Positions 55,001-64,000 of a stretch of DNA of 64,000 nucleotides are shown here, piece after piece. Where the stretch lies: NCBI RefSeq assembly GCF_016097555.1, contig NC_054706.1, positions 60,767,508 through 60,831,507 of the forward strand. The letters run 5' to 3'. Positions within the stretch are counted from its first letter, which is position 1. The number at the start of each line of letters is the position of its first letter. Source of the DNA: Gigantopelta aegis (lineage: Eukaryota > Mollusca > Gastropoda > Neomphalida > Peltospiridae). The notes under the pieces were generated by a model. It was given only the letters and a program-made list of their open reading frames with translations. It was not told where the DNA came from and made no database searches. The position numbers and the translations under genes are program-made.

Positions 55001-56352
55001 TCAAAAAGATGAAGTGAAAAGTTTGTTGTGTTTAACGACACCTCTAGAGCACATTGGTTTGTTAATCATTGGCTATTGAATGTCAAACATATGGTAATTT
55101 TGACATGTAGTCTTAGAGAGGAAACCCACTACATTTTTCCATTAGTAGCTAGATATCTTTTATATGCACCATCCCATAGACAAGATAGCATATACCATGG
55201 TCTTTGATATACCAGTCATAGTGCACTGGCTGGAGCGAGAAATTCAGCTTTTGTAATGATGATTAGGTTCTCTTGTGCTTGTGGGGGCACAATAGTAAAA
55301 CGCTTGTCTGATGGGCAGTCAGTCTAGGATTGATTCACGTCGATGGGCCCATTGGGGGTATTTCTCGTTCTAGCCAGTGCACTACGACTGGTGTATCAAC
55401 GACCTATTATGTACTGTCCTGTCTGTGGGAATGTGCATACAAAAGATCCCTTGTTACTAATGGAAAAAATGTAGTGGGCTTCCTCTCTAAGACTACATGT
55501 GTATGTCAAAATTAACAAATATTTGACATCCAACAGCCGATGATTAATAAATCAGTGCTCTAGTGGTGTCGTTAAACAAAAAAAATAATTCTTGTGCTTG
55601 TATAATACTTCAAAAAGATGAAGACTGATAAACCGGGCCATCTGATGGATGGATGAAACTGGGTGAATGCATGAATGGATGGGTGGGTTTTGGGTGAGTG
55701 GCTAGGATTTCGGTGGGTGTGTATAGATGGAGAGATGAATGTAGTAATGGATGGAATTGGGTGGGTAGGATGGATAGATACATCTAGTAGAATAGGTGGA
55801 TGCATGGGTGGGCGGATGTATGGGTAGGTAGGTGGATGCATGGGTGGGTGGGTGGTAGCATGGGTGGGTGAGTGGATGCATGGGTGAGTGGATGCGTTAG
55901 ATAGATGATCATTAGATAGGTGGAGAAAAGATGGATGGAATGATGGATCGATGGAAAGAAAACCCAGTAGAATGAGTTCAGATTTAATTTTTATAAACTT
56001 GTCTATTTTAGAGTCGACCTTCTGTACATCAACTTTCTATTCAAGTTCACGCCACTGACACTGATGATGATGCTGAACAAGATACCTCTAGAAAAGAGAA
56101 AGGGTAAATCAGGTTTTTTCTTTTATACATAACCTGACTTGCCTGTGGCAGTTTCACCCTTCAGGCTTTGTAGGATTTTTTAAAATTAAAATCACCAGCT
56201 ATGGGATCAGTGATTTTAAACATTTACTATCCATGATTAAAAATTCACTAGCCCTACTTTACTTTAAGTTAATACAATTTTACTAAATAATAGTTAAAAT
56301 CAGATATATCACCTAAAGAGAGATATAGCTTAAAGACACTAACTTTCGGGGG

Positions 56353-56392
<40 letters not shown>

Positions 56393-58589
56393 ATGGGATT
56401 AGGATATTTACAAAATAGACAACTACAACATTTGACCAAAAACAATTCACTAGCGGTCAGGCATCGCAATGGTAGTTATTTACTAGGCCAACATTGAATA
56501 TCACTAGCCATGGGAGGGAGGCTACCATAATCTAGAAGCCCTGTGTAACTTCCTTATTTCGCCTTTGCTGCTATAGCCCAGGGCCTTGTTTCATGAAATG
56601 ATCTTAGCGATATGATTATCTTTAGTGCATATATCTAACGTATGCACTTAAGGTGATCTTAATGCTAAGATCACTTTGTGGAATGGGGCCCAGATGTCTT
56701 TTCTTTTGATCCTGCTTATCCAAGCCATCTTGTGTGTGATGTTGGATATGGACATAGTATTAGTTATGGGTTTTGTTCATCCATGATATATCTTGTCATG
56801 CATAACCTTTTGAAAAATCATTACACATATTGGACAGTATTTCAAACAAGGAGTTGAAAATACATGTATAGATCATAGAAAATAAGGCAGTACAGAAAAA
56901 TTAAAAGTTTAATAATTATTACAGTACTGTAATTGCATACAGAATATTCATACAAAAACATTGCCAACTATATCTTTATATACATGTCAGAACAGTAATA
57001 AAATTAGTGTAATCAAATTACAGAAATACTAGCTGTTTTTATACCCTCGTCTATGATGGGTCATATTATGATATGGCATTGTCCGTCCATACATCCATCC
57101 ATCTGTTAACTTTTTCTTGTCCAGACCATATCTTGTTTGGTTTTTTTAAAGTGATGAGATTTCTTTTAAATATTTTAAAAGTGAAATAACCTGACAGAAA
57201 ACATTATCATTTTCGTTTTCAGCAAAATGGTTGACAGTCTGGCTCTGTCACTGTACAGAGAAGGAAGTACTTTCTCGTCCGATACAGATAGAACTCCTCG
57301 TTTTCGATACAGTTCATCCATAATCACTCCCGACAAACCAATCTCTACAAGAAGGAGTCGATCAGAAACAGATGTTGAAGAGAAGAAAAAGAAACTCGAG
57401 GAGCTAGAAAAAGAAAAGGTGTGATTAAAAGAAAATGTTGTTATTGTTTGTTAATGTTGGTTTTGTTTTAACAAAACAAAATTTAGTAAAATTATATCTG
57501 TTATATGGTCAAATTTGATTGACTGTAAACAGGGAAAAAAATGTGAACCCAAGATCAATCATAAAAGGAATAAAAAGGCTGTTCAGTATTTTTAATCCTG
57601 TGTGTTGCTGGATTATCAAACATGGTATAGAAAGATACAAGCTTAATGCTTTTGTCGTTCATATTATATATATTATTTTTTATTATTATTTTTTTTTTTA
57701 ATCCCACTGCCCCCTTTCCTTTTTCTCCTTTGAATTCCATCTCATTTCTTCCCGGTCTGGCAACTCCTCCTATCTTTCAACTTCTTTCGCTGCCCACCTC
57801 CACATCCCAGTCCTTGTCTCTTGTGGCTATCTGTGCCACACTCCTGCCATTCCCCATCAGCTTTTAGCTGTGGGCTTAGTTTGACCACTTCGGGGAGTGT
57901 TCAGTAGTTACTTCTGGCATTGTTAAGAGGCACTTGTAACCACCTACTATGCACCCCTACTACCAGCAGTCGTTAGTGTCGTGGGTCATACCAGCTTTAT
58001 TAGCGGCAGAGGATGAGGATGCCAGGTGGGTGTATGGAAATAAACAGAGACTGCACCCATGGCGGTCATTAGTGTCGTGGGTCAGACCAGCTTTATTAGC
58101 GGCAGAGGACAAGGATGCCAGGTGGGTGCATGGAAATAAACAGAGACTGCACCCATGGAGGAAGTTGAGACAGGTAGGCGATGGTGTGGACAGATCAGAA
58201 GACAGAGTCGGAGGAAACTGACAGAAAGGGTCGAAACAGATTGAAATCATGGGAGAAATTGGAAAGGTTTTTTTATATTAAGATAATGAGAATGATAGGC
58301 AGATGAGAAAGATGAATGAATGTGTGAGCCAGCTTTGACGGGATTTGAATCAGTGTCGTCAGCTTGATTATCCAGAGCTTATTCACTAGACCACGGAGCT
58401 CACTATTTTGTAGTTCATATTATATGGCTGCTTAACATTTGTTAACCATAGGCCTACTGTATATTAAAGACAATTTTACTTTCTTTTATTTTTCAATATT
58501 TAAAAAAGAAAGAAATTCATTACAGTTGCTTGATATTGAACAGTACTGCATATTAAAGACAATTTCAATGTATTTGTTTTTCAATATTT

Positions 58590-58626
<37 letters not shown>

Positions 58627-58942
58627 TTTTTGTGATTACAGTTGCCTGAAATTGAACATAAAGAAGAAGATGAGGAAGAAGATGATGTAGGAGAGGAGGA
58701 AAGTGAAGAAGCAGACGACAGTGAAGTTGAAGGTCGTGGACTAGCAAGTCCAAGTTCAGATATGATCGTTTCATCCCAGGACAGCACGGAACCTCATTCA
58801 GATGATGTAAAACTGGACAAGGAATCTGATAAAATGGCTGTGGAACAAAAAGCTGAGGATATTTTTCTCACAGAGGTTACAGAAACTCCCAAGAGCAAGG
58901 TCACCATTCAGACTCCTGGAACTATGGAGAGAGCACAGACTT
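52018..58942 (+). CDS. Coiled-coil, acidic protein of unknown function (3' end outside window)
   Basis: Six exons join in frame: 52018-52113, 53612-53758, 54788-54940, 56012-56103, 57223-57418 and 58642-58942 (985 nt; ends phase 1 at AGACTT/GTAAGT). The start ATG is in strong context (AAAGATGG). An acceptor at 51972-51973 would bring in a 5' UTR containing a minimal ATG-AAA-TAA upstream frame. Exons 2-3 give heptad-rich helices (DLEHAKNEDEIEELRVRVHE, KLNTELSYARADLDEALYN, AARKRVIWLEDRMGTL). Exon 5 is basic, Ser/Thr-rich, then KKKKLEELEKEK. Exon 6 has a run of about 25 mostly Glu/Asp residues. No signal peptide or membrane segment is seen, so an intracellular scaffold is inferred. I do not recognise the family. 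It shares a divergent promoter with RPS15A. Confidence 0.85.
52453..52790 (-). mobile_element. tRNA-headed SINE family A in first coding intron of the coiled-coil gene
   Basis: GGAAATGTTTTATTTAATGA to TACCACTAGGCTACATCCCG. Confidence 0.88.
53176..53395 (-). mobile_element. SINE family A, headless
   Basis: GGAAGGAAGGAAATG through TGCACTGGCTGGAGCGAGAA. A further tail fragment lies at 53822-53885. Confidence 0.85.
55020..55250 (-). mobile_element. SINE family B
   Basis: GTTTGTTGTGTTTAACGACA to CACTGGCTGGAGCGAGAAAT. A second copy in the opposite orientation follows at 55280-55585. Confidence 0.85.
55280..55585 (+). mobile_element. tRNA-headed SINE family B, opposite orientation
   Basis: GGCACAATAGTAAAACGC head with AGGATTGATTC, tail CTCTAGTGGTGTCGTTAAAC. 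Confidence 0.85.
55640..55930. repeat. Degenerate GGATG/GGTG minisatellite
   Basis: Imperfect GGATGGGT, GGTGGATGCATG units. The minus-strand Pro/His/Ser frame is an artefact. Confidence 0.85.
56162..56543. mobile_element. MITE, second copy of the CAGGGCTTCTA family
   Basis: Same interior as 33925-34283. The right end AGAAGCCCTG is intact, while the left end has decayed to CAGGCTTTG. Contains a (GT)n tract. It lies in an intron of the coiled-coil gene. Confidence 0.7.
57968..58160 (+). repeat. 96-bp direct duplication
   Basis: Two copies 96 bp apart (TTAGTGTCGTGGGTCA at about 57973 and 58069). Because 96 is 32 codons the same frame stays open through both, giving a 90-codon frame. The copies differ by three replacement changes and one silent change, so there is no sign of protein constraint. 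It lies in the intron before the last visible exon of the coiled-coil gene. Confidence 0.85.
58330..58405 (-). repeat. tRNA-like SINE head fragment
   Basis: On the minus strand, GTGGTCTAGTGAATAAGCTC and a B box GATTCAAATCC. The acceptor stem does not pair, so it is not a tRNA gene. Confidence 0.6.
58591..58623 (+). repeat. Poly-C tract, 33 C, just upstream of a splice acceptor
   Basis: C33, then AATTTTTTGTGATTACAG and exon 6 of the coiled-coil gene at 58642. Confidence 0.97.
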
Positions 58943-58969
58943 GTAAGTTGGTTGGTTATTTATAGTCAG

Positions 58970-59245
58970 TATAAGGGTGGAAAGTAGTCCATTGGTAAAG
59001 TGTTCACCAGATGTGCAGTCAGTCTAGGATCGATCCCCATCAGTGGACCCATTGGGCTATTTCTCATTCCAGCAAGTTCACCATGACTGGTATATCAAAG
59101 GCTGTGGTATGTGTTATCCTGTTTGTGTGATTATGCATGTAAAAGATCGCTTGCTACTAATGGTAAAACTGTAGTGGGTTTCCTCTCTGAGACTATGTCA
59201 GAATTACCAAATGTTTGAAATCCAATAGCTGATAAATCATTTTAT
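58970..59245 (+). mobile_element. tRNA-headed SINE family A/B
   Basis: AGTAGTCCATTGGTAAAGTG head, GGATCGATCC, ending AATCCAATAGCTGATAAATC. Confidence 0.82.
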
Positions 59246-59299
59246 CCTGCAACCACCATTTCTGTTGAAAGTCATAGCTAGTAGTAGGATATGACTTTT

Positions 59300-59462
59300 G
59301 ATGTCACTCGTATGACGTAACATGCATAGCTACATTACAAATGTGTTAATTTGACATCACTCGTATGACGTAACATGCATAGCTACATTACAAATGGCTC
59401 ATTTGACATCACTCGTATGACGTAACATGCATAGCTACATTACAAATGTGTTAATTTGACCT
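59300..59462 (+). repeat. Three direct repeats of about 50 bp
   Basis: Each repeat contains CATCACTCGTATGACGTAAC followed by ATGCATAGCTACATTACAAATG (the first begins GTCACTCG). Each holds a TGACGTAA half-CRE. Confidence 0.85.
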
Positions 59463-59544
59463 CTAGGTCATTGTACAATGTGGCTGAAATAACAGAAATA
59501 ATAGCTTTTCCCCATAATTTTTATGGTCTGCAAGATAAAAGATA

Positions 59545-59664
59545 ATAACTAGTTAATGATGTTGGATATCTGCTTTATCCTGTTCAGGCCGAATGAGAAA
59601 TTCTGTGAGGCTCATTCTTGCCATCACAGGATAAAGCAGATATCCCATGTCATTAACTTGTTAT
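59545..59664. repeat. Long hairpin 3 (arms about 38 bp)
   Basis: ATAACTAGTTAATGATGTTG... pairs with ...ATGTCATTAACTTGTTAT. The shared inner arm is GGATATCTGCTTTATCCTG. The loop contains a second inverted pair, GAATGAG/CTCATTC. Confidence 0.85.
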
Positions 59665-59947
59665 TCTGTATGTAAACTTTAAACTTTATAGTAACTACAT
59701 GTATATGTATAAAGCAGTGAATAAATAGAATGGGAAATTGCAGTATAATTGTCAGTATACTATTATCGTATGAAATCGCAGTATACAGGTAGCTGTTAGT
59801 GGAAAGTTTAATGTGAAAACAAATCTTGGCAATTAAGAAAATGTCTGCATAAAAACCCCCACAGCATATTGTTGTTAAAAAATGGACTGTATAGTCTGCA
59901 GCTGTTGCTGAGAATTTAAAACTTTGCTATTGACAATTGCGATGGAC

Positions 59948-62900
59948 ATTGGCAGGGGTTGGAAGCTGTACTGTGGAAGTCACCTAATGGCTGGTTTAGT
60001 GGGAAGTTAATAGAGGAGTCTGGGTATTACATTGGCAGGGGTTGGAAGCTGTACTGTGGAAGTCACCTAATGGCTGGTTTAGTGAGAAGTTAATAGAGGA
60101 GTCTGGGTATTACATTGGCAGGGGTTGGAAGCTGTACTGTGGAAGTCACCTAATGGCTGGTTTAGTGGGAAGTTAATAGAGGAGTCTGGGTATTACATTG
60201 GCAGGGGTTGGAAGCTGTACTGTGGAAGTCACCTAATGGCTGGTTTAGTGGGAAGTTAATAGAGGAGTCTGGGTATTACATTGGCAGGGGTTGGAAGCTG
60301 TACTGTGGAAGTCACCTAATGGCTGGTTTAGTGGGAAGTTAATAGAGGAGTCTGGGTATTACATTGGCAGGGGTTGGAAGCTGTACTGTGGAAGTCACCT
60401 AATGGCTGGTTTAGTGGGAAGTTAATAGAGGAGTCTGGGTATTACATTGGCAGGGGTTGGAAGCTGTACTGTGGAAGTCACCTAATGGCTGGTTTAGTGG
60501 GAAGTTAATAGAGGAGTCTGGGTATTACATTGGCAGGGGTTGGAAGCTGTACTGTGGAAGTCACCTAATGGCTGGTTTAGTGGGAAGTTAATAGAGGAGT
60601 CTGGGTATTACATTGGCAGGGGTTGGAAGCTGTACTGTGGAAGTCACCTAATGGCTGGTTTAGTGGGAAGTTAATAGAGGAGTCTGGGTATTACATTGGC
60701 AGGGGTTGGAAGCTGTACTGTGGAAGTCACCTAATGGCTGGTTTAGTGGGAAGTTAATAGAGGAGTCTGGGTATTACATTGGCAGGGGTTGGAAGCTGTA
60801 CTGTGGAAGTCACCTAATGGCTGGTTTAGTGGGAAGTTAATAGAGGAGTCTGGGTATTACATTGGCAGGGGTTGGAAGCTGTACTGTGGAAGTCACCTAA
60901 TGGCTGGTTTAGTGGGAAGTTAATAGAGGAGTCTGGGTATTACATTGGCAGGGGTTGGAAGCTGTACTGTGGAAGTCACCTAATGGCTGGTTTAGTGGGA
61001 AGTTAATAGAGGAGTCTGGGTATTACATTGGCAGGGGTTGGAAGCTGTACTGTGGAAGTCACCTAATGGCTGGTTTAGTGGGAAGTTAATAGAGGAGTCT
61101 GGGTATTACATTGGCAGGGGTTGGAAGCTGTACTGTGGAAGTCACCTAATGGCTGGTTTAGTGGGAAGTTAATAGAGGAGTCTGGGTATTACATTGGCAG
61201 GGGTTGGAAGCTGTACTGTGGAAGTCACCTAATGGCTGGTTTAGTGGGAAGTTAATAGAGGAGTCTGGGTATTACATTGGCAGGGGTTGGAAGCTGTACT
61301 GTGGAAGTCACCTAATGGCTGGTTTAGTGGGAAGTTAATAGAGGAGTCTGGGTATTACATTGGCAGGGGTTGGAAGCTGTACTGTGGAAGTCACCTAATG
61401 GCTGGTTTAGTGGGAAGTTAATAGAGGAGTCTGGGTATTACATTGGCAGGGGTTGGAAGCTGTACTGTGGAAGTCACCTAATGGCTGGTTTAGTGGGAAG
61501 TTAATAGAGGAGTCTGGGTATTACATTGGCAGGGGTTGGAAGCTGTACTGTGGAAGTCACCTAATGGCTGGTTTAGTGGGAAGTTAATAGAGGAGTCTGG
61601 GTATTACATTGGCAGGGGTTGGAAGCTGTACTGTGGAAGTCACCTAATGGCTGGTTTAGTGGGAAGTTAATAGAGGAGTCTGGGTATTACATTGGCAGGG
61701 GTTGGAAGCTGTACTGTGGAAGTCACCTAATGGCTGGTTTAGTGGGAAGTTAATAGAGGAGTCTGGGTATTACATTGGCAGGGGTTGGAAGCTGTACTGT
61801 GGAAGTCACCTAATGGCTGGTTTAGTGGGAAGTTAATAGAGGAGTCTGGGTATTACATTGGCAGGGGTTGGAAGCTGTACTGTGGAAGTCACCTAATGGC
61901 TGGTTTAGTGGGAAGTTAATAGAGGAGTCTGGGTATTACATTGGCAGGGGTTGGAAGCTGTACTGTGGAAGTCACCTAATGGCTGGTTTAGTGGGAAGTT
62001 AATAGAGGAGTCTGGGTATTACATTGGCAGGGGTTGGAAGCTGTACTGTGGAAGTCACCTAATGGCTGGTTTAGTGGGAAGTTAATAGAGGAGTCTGGGT
62101 ATTACATTGGCAGGGGTTGGAAGCTGTACTGTGGAAGTCACCTAATGGCTGGTTTAGTGGGAAGTTAATAGAGGAGTCTGGGTATTACATTGGCAGGGGT
62201 TGGAAGCTGTACTGTGGAAGTCACCTAATGGCTGGTTTAGTGGGAAGTTAATAGAGGAGTCTGGGTATTACATTGGCAGGGGTTGGAAGCTGTACTGTGG
62301 AAGTCACCTAATGGCTGGTTTAGTGGGAAGTTAATAGAGGAGTCTGGGTATTACATTGGCAGGGGTTGGAAGCTGTACTGTGGAAGTCACCTAATGGCTG
62401 GTTTAGTGGGAAGTTAATAGAGGAGTCTGGGTATTACATTGGCAGGGGTTGGAAGCTGTACTGTGGAAGTCACCTAATGGCTGGTTTAGTGGGAAGTTAA
62501 TAGAGGAGTCTGGGTATTACATTGGCAGGGGTTGGAAGCTGTACTGTGGAAGTCACCTAATGGCTGGTTTAGTGGGAAGTTAATAGAGGAGTCTGGGTAT
62601 TACATTGGCAGGGGTTGGAAGCTGTACTGTGGAAGTCACCTAATGGCTGGTTTAGTGGGAAGTTAATAGAGGAGTCTGGGTATTACATTGGCAGGGGTTG
62701 GAAGCTGTACTGTGGAAGTCACCTAATGGCTGGTTTAGTGGGAAGTTAATAGAGGAGTCTGGGTATTACATTGGCAGGGGTTGGAAGCTGTACTGTGGAA
62801 GTCACCTAATGGCTGGTTTAGTGGGAAGTTAATAGAGGAGTCTGGGTATTACATTGGCAGGGGTTGGAAGCTGTACTGTGGAAGTCACCTAATGGCTGGT

Positions 62901-63806
62901 TTAGTGGGAAGTTAATAGAGGAGTCTGGGTATTACATTGGCAGGGGTTGGAAGCTGTACTGTGGAAGTCACCTAATGGCTGGTTTAGTGGGAAGTTAATA
63001 GAGGAGTCTGGGTATTACATTGGCAGGGGTTGGAAGCTGTACTGTGGAAGTCACCTAATGGCTGGTTTAGTGGGAAGTTAATAGAGGAGTCTGGGTATTA
63101 CATTGGCAGGGGTTGGAAGCTGTACTGTGGAAGTCACCTAATGGCTGGTTTAGTGGGAAGTTAATAGAGGAGTCTGGGTATTACATTGGCAGGGGTTGGA
63201 AGCTGTACTGTGGAAGTCACCTAATGGCTGGTTTAGTGGGAAGTTAATAGAGGAGTCTGGGTATTACATTGGCAGGAGTCTGGGTATTACATTGGCAGGG
63301 GTTGGAAGCTGTACTGTGGAAGTCACCTAATGGCTGGTTTAGTGGGAAGTTAATAGAGGAGTCTGGGTATTACATTGGCAGGGGTTGAAAGCTGTACTGT
63401 GGAAGTCACCTAATGGCTGGTTTAGTGGGAAGTTAATAGAGGAGTCTGGGTACTTGGAACACCTTGGCAGGGGTTGGCAGGGGTTGAAAGCTGTACTGTG
63501 GAAGTCACCTAATGGCTGGTTTAGTGGGAAGTTAATAGAGGAGTCTGGGTATTACATTGGCAGGAGTTGGAAGCTGTACTGTGGAAGTCACCTAATGGCT
63601 GGTTTAGTGGGAAGTTAATAGAGGAGTCTGGGTATATTACATTGGCAGGGGTTGGAAGCTGTACTGTGGAAGTCACCTAATGGCTGGTTTAGTGGGAAGT
63701 TAATAGAGGAGTCTGGGTATTACATTGGCAGGGGTTGGAAGCTGTACTGTGGAAGTCACCTAATGGCTGGTTTAGTGGGAAGTTAATAGAGGAGTCTGGG
63801 TATTAC
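59948..63806 (+). repeat. 83-bp satellite array, about 46 copies
   Basis: The unit begins ATTGGCAGGGGTTGGAAGC and ends AGTCTGGGTATTAC. Starts at 59948, 60031 and 60114 fix the period at 83 bp. The first forty or so units are almost identical (one G-to-A at about 60084). Variants cluster at the right end from about 63270: partial units, GGTTGAAAG, and an insertion around 63451-63490. 83 is not a multiple of three and the unit carries TAA/TAG, so the open frame at 63385-63618 is an artefact. Confidence 0.97.
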
Positions 63807-63811
63807 ATTCC

Positions 63812-64000
63812 ATGAAGGAAGGAAATGTTTTATTTAACAATGCACTCAACACATTTTATTTATGGTTATATGGTGTCATACATATGGTTAAGGACCACAC
63901 AGATATATAGAAAGGAAAGCTGCTGTCACCACTTCATGGGCTACTCTTTTTGATTAGAAGCAAGGGATCTTTTATATGCACCATCCCACAGACAGGACAC
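63812..64000 (-). mobile_element. SINE family A, runs off the right edge
   Basis: GAAGGAAGGAAATGTTTTAT onward, directly after the 83-bp satellite. Confidence 0.88.

Larger units (their letters stand above)
58943..64000 (+). other. Last visible intron of the coiled-coil gene
   Basis: After donor GTAAGT at 58943 no further exon was found before the window ends. The stretch holds a SINE (58970-59245), three direct repeats of about 50 bp (59300-59462), a long hairpin (59545-59664), the 83-bp satellite (59948-63806) and another SINE (63812 to the edge). 59665-59947 shows nothing recognisable. Confidence 0.6.

Noticed and set aside
63385..63618. 77-codon frame with repeated KAVLWKSPNGWFSGK
   Set aside because: It arises where indels in the 83-bp satellite happen to restore the frame. 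The regular unit has stops and a period not divisible by three.

Overview
The window is nuclear DNA from an animal, most likely a lophotrochozoan and probably a mollusc. The animal origin is seen directly in long introns with GT/AG splice sites, a metazoan ribosomal protein gene and a multi-domain secreted metalloprotease. The mollusc assignment is inference from the overall style of the sequence, which is AT-rich, full of tRNA-headed SINEs and fold-back elements, and rich in poly-C tracts. There are no bacterial operons, CRISPR arrays or phage genes. Almost all open frames of 60-140 codons are repeat or microsatellite artefacts.

Three host genes and one autonomous transposon can be built from splice sites and reading phase. 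(1) Plus strand, 9143-31461: eighteen exons whose lengths sum to exactly 813 codons including the stop. They encode the end of a propeptide, an astacin (M12A) zinc protease domain, one sushi/CCP domain and three MAM domains. The 5' end with the signal peptide was not found. The Met-turn methionine is replaced by Thr, and the last exon looks frameshifted ahead of a Cys-rich, LDLa-like tail. (2) Minus strand, 46335-39135: a complete gene for ribosomal protein uS8 (RPS15A), four coding exons and exactly 130 codons, with a probable non-coding first exon near 50432-50455. (3) Plus strand, 52018-58942 and beyond the right edge: an unrecognised coiled-coil, highly acidic protein with six coding exons visible. 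Its probable first exon lies within 75 bp of the RPS15A first exon, so the two genes appear to share a bidirectional promoter at about 50440-50527. (4) 41498-43100: a Tc1-like (DD34E) transposon with an intact 325-codon transposase, terminal inverted repeats and a TA duplication. It is inserted inside a SINE, within an RPS15A intron.

Layout: 1-9142, repeats with no supported exon; 9143-32201, astacin gene; 32220-39060, intergenic repeats; 39066-50455, RPS15A; 50456-50527, shared promoter; 50528-64000, coiled-coil gene, whose last visible intron holds an 83-bp satellite of about 46 copies (59948-63806).

The repeats are the most distinctive part. Several SINE families share a 3' module ending in GTCGTTAAA, and some copies have clean target-site duplications. 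Two SINEs landed in succession at the same 10-bp target just upstream of the protease catalytic exon. There are four copies of a fold-back MITE with TTAA ends, three very long hairpins, and several elements with inverted ends. No undescribed defence-type system is visible. The best leads are the protease's altered Met-turn and possible frameshift, the bidirectional promoter, the duplicated splice acceptor at 58455-58660 and the long hairpins.
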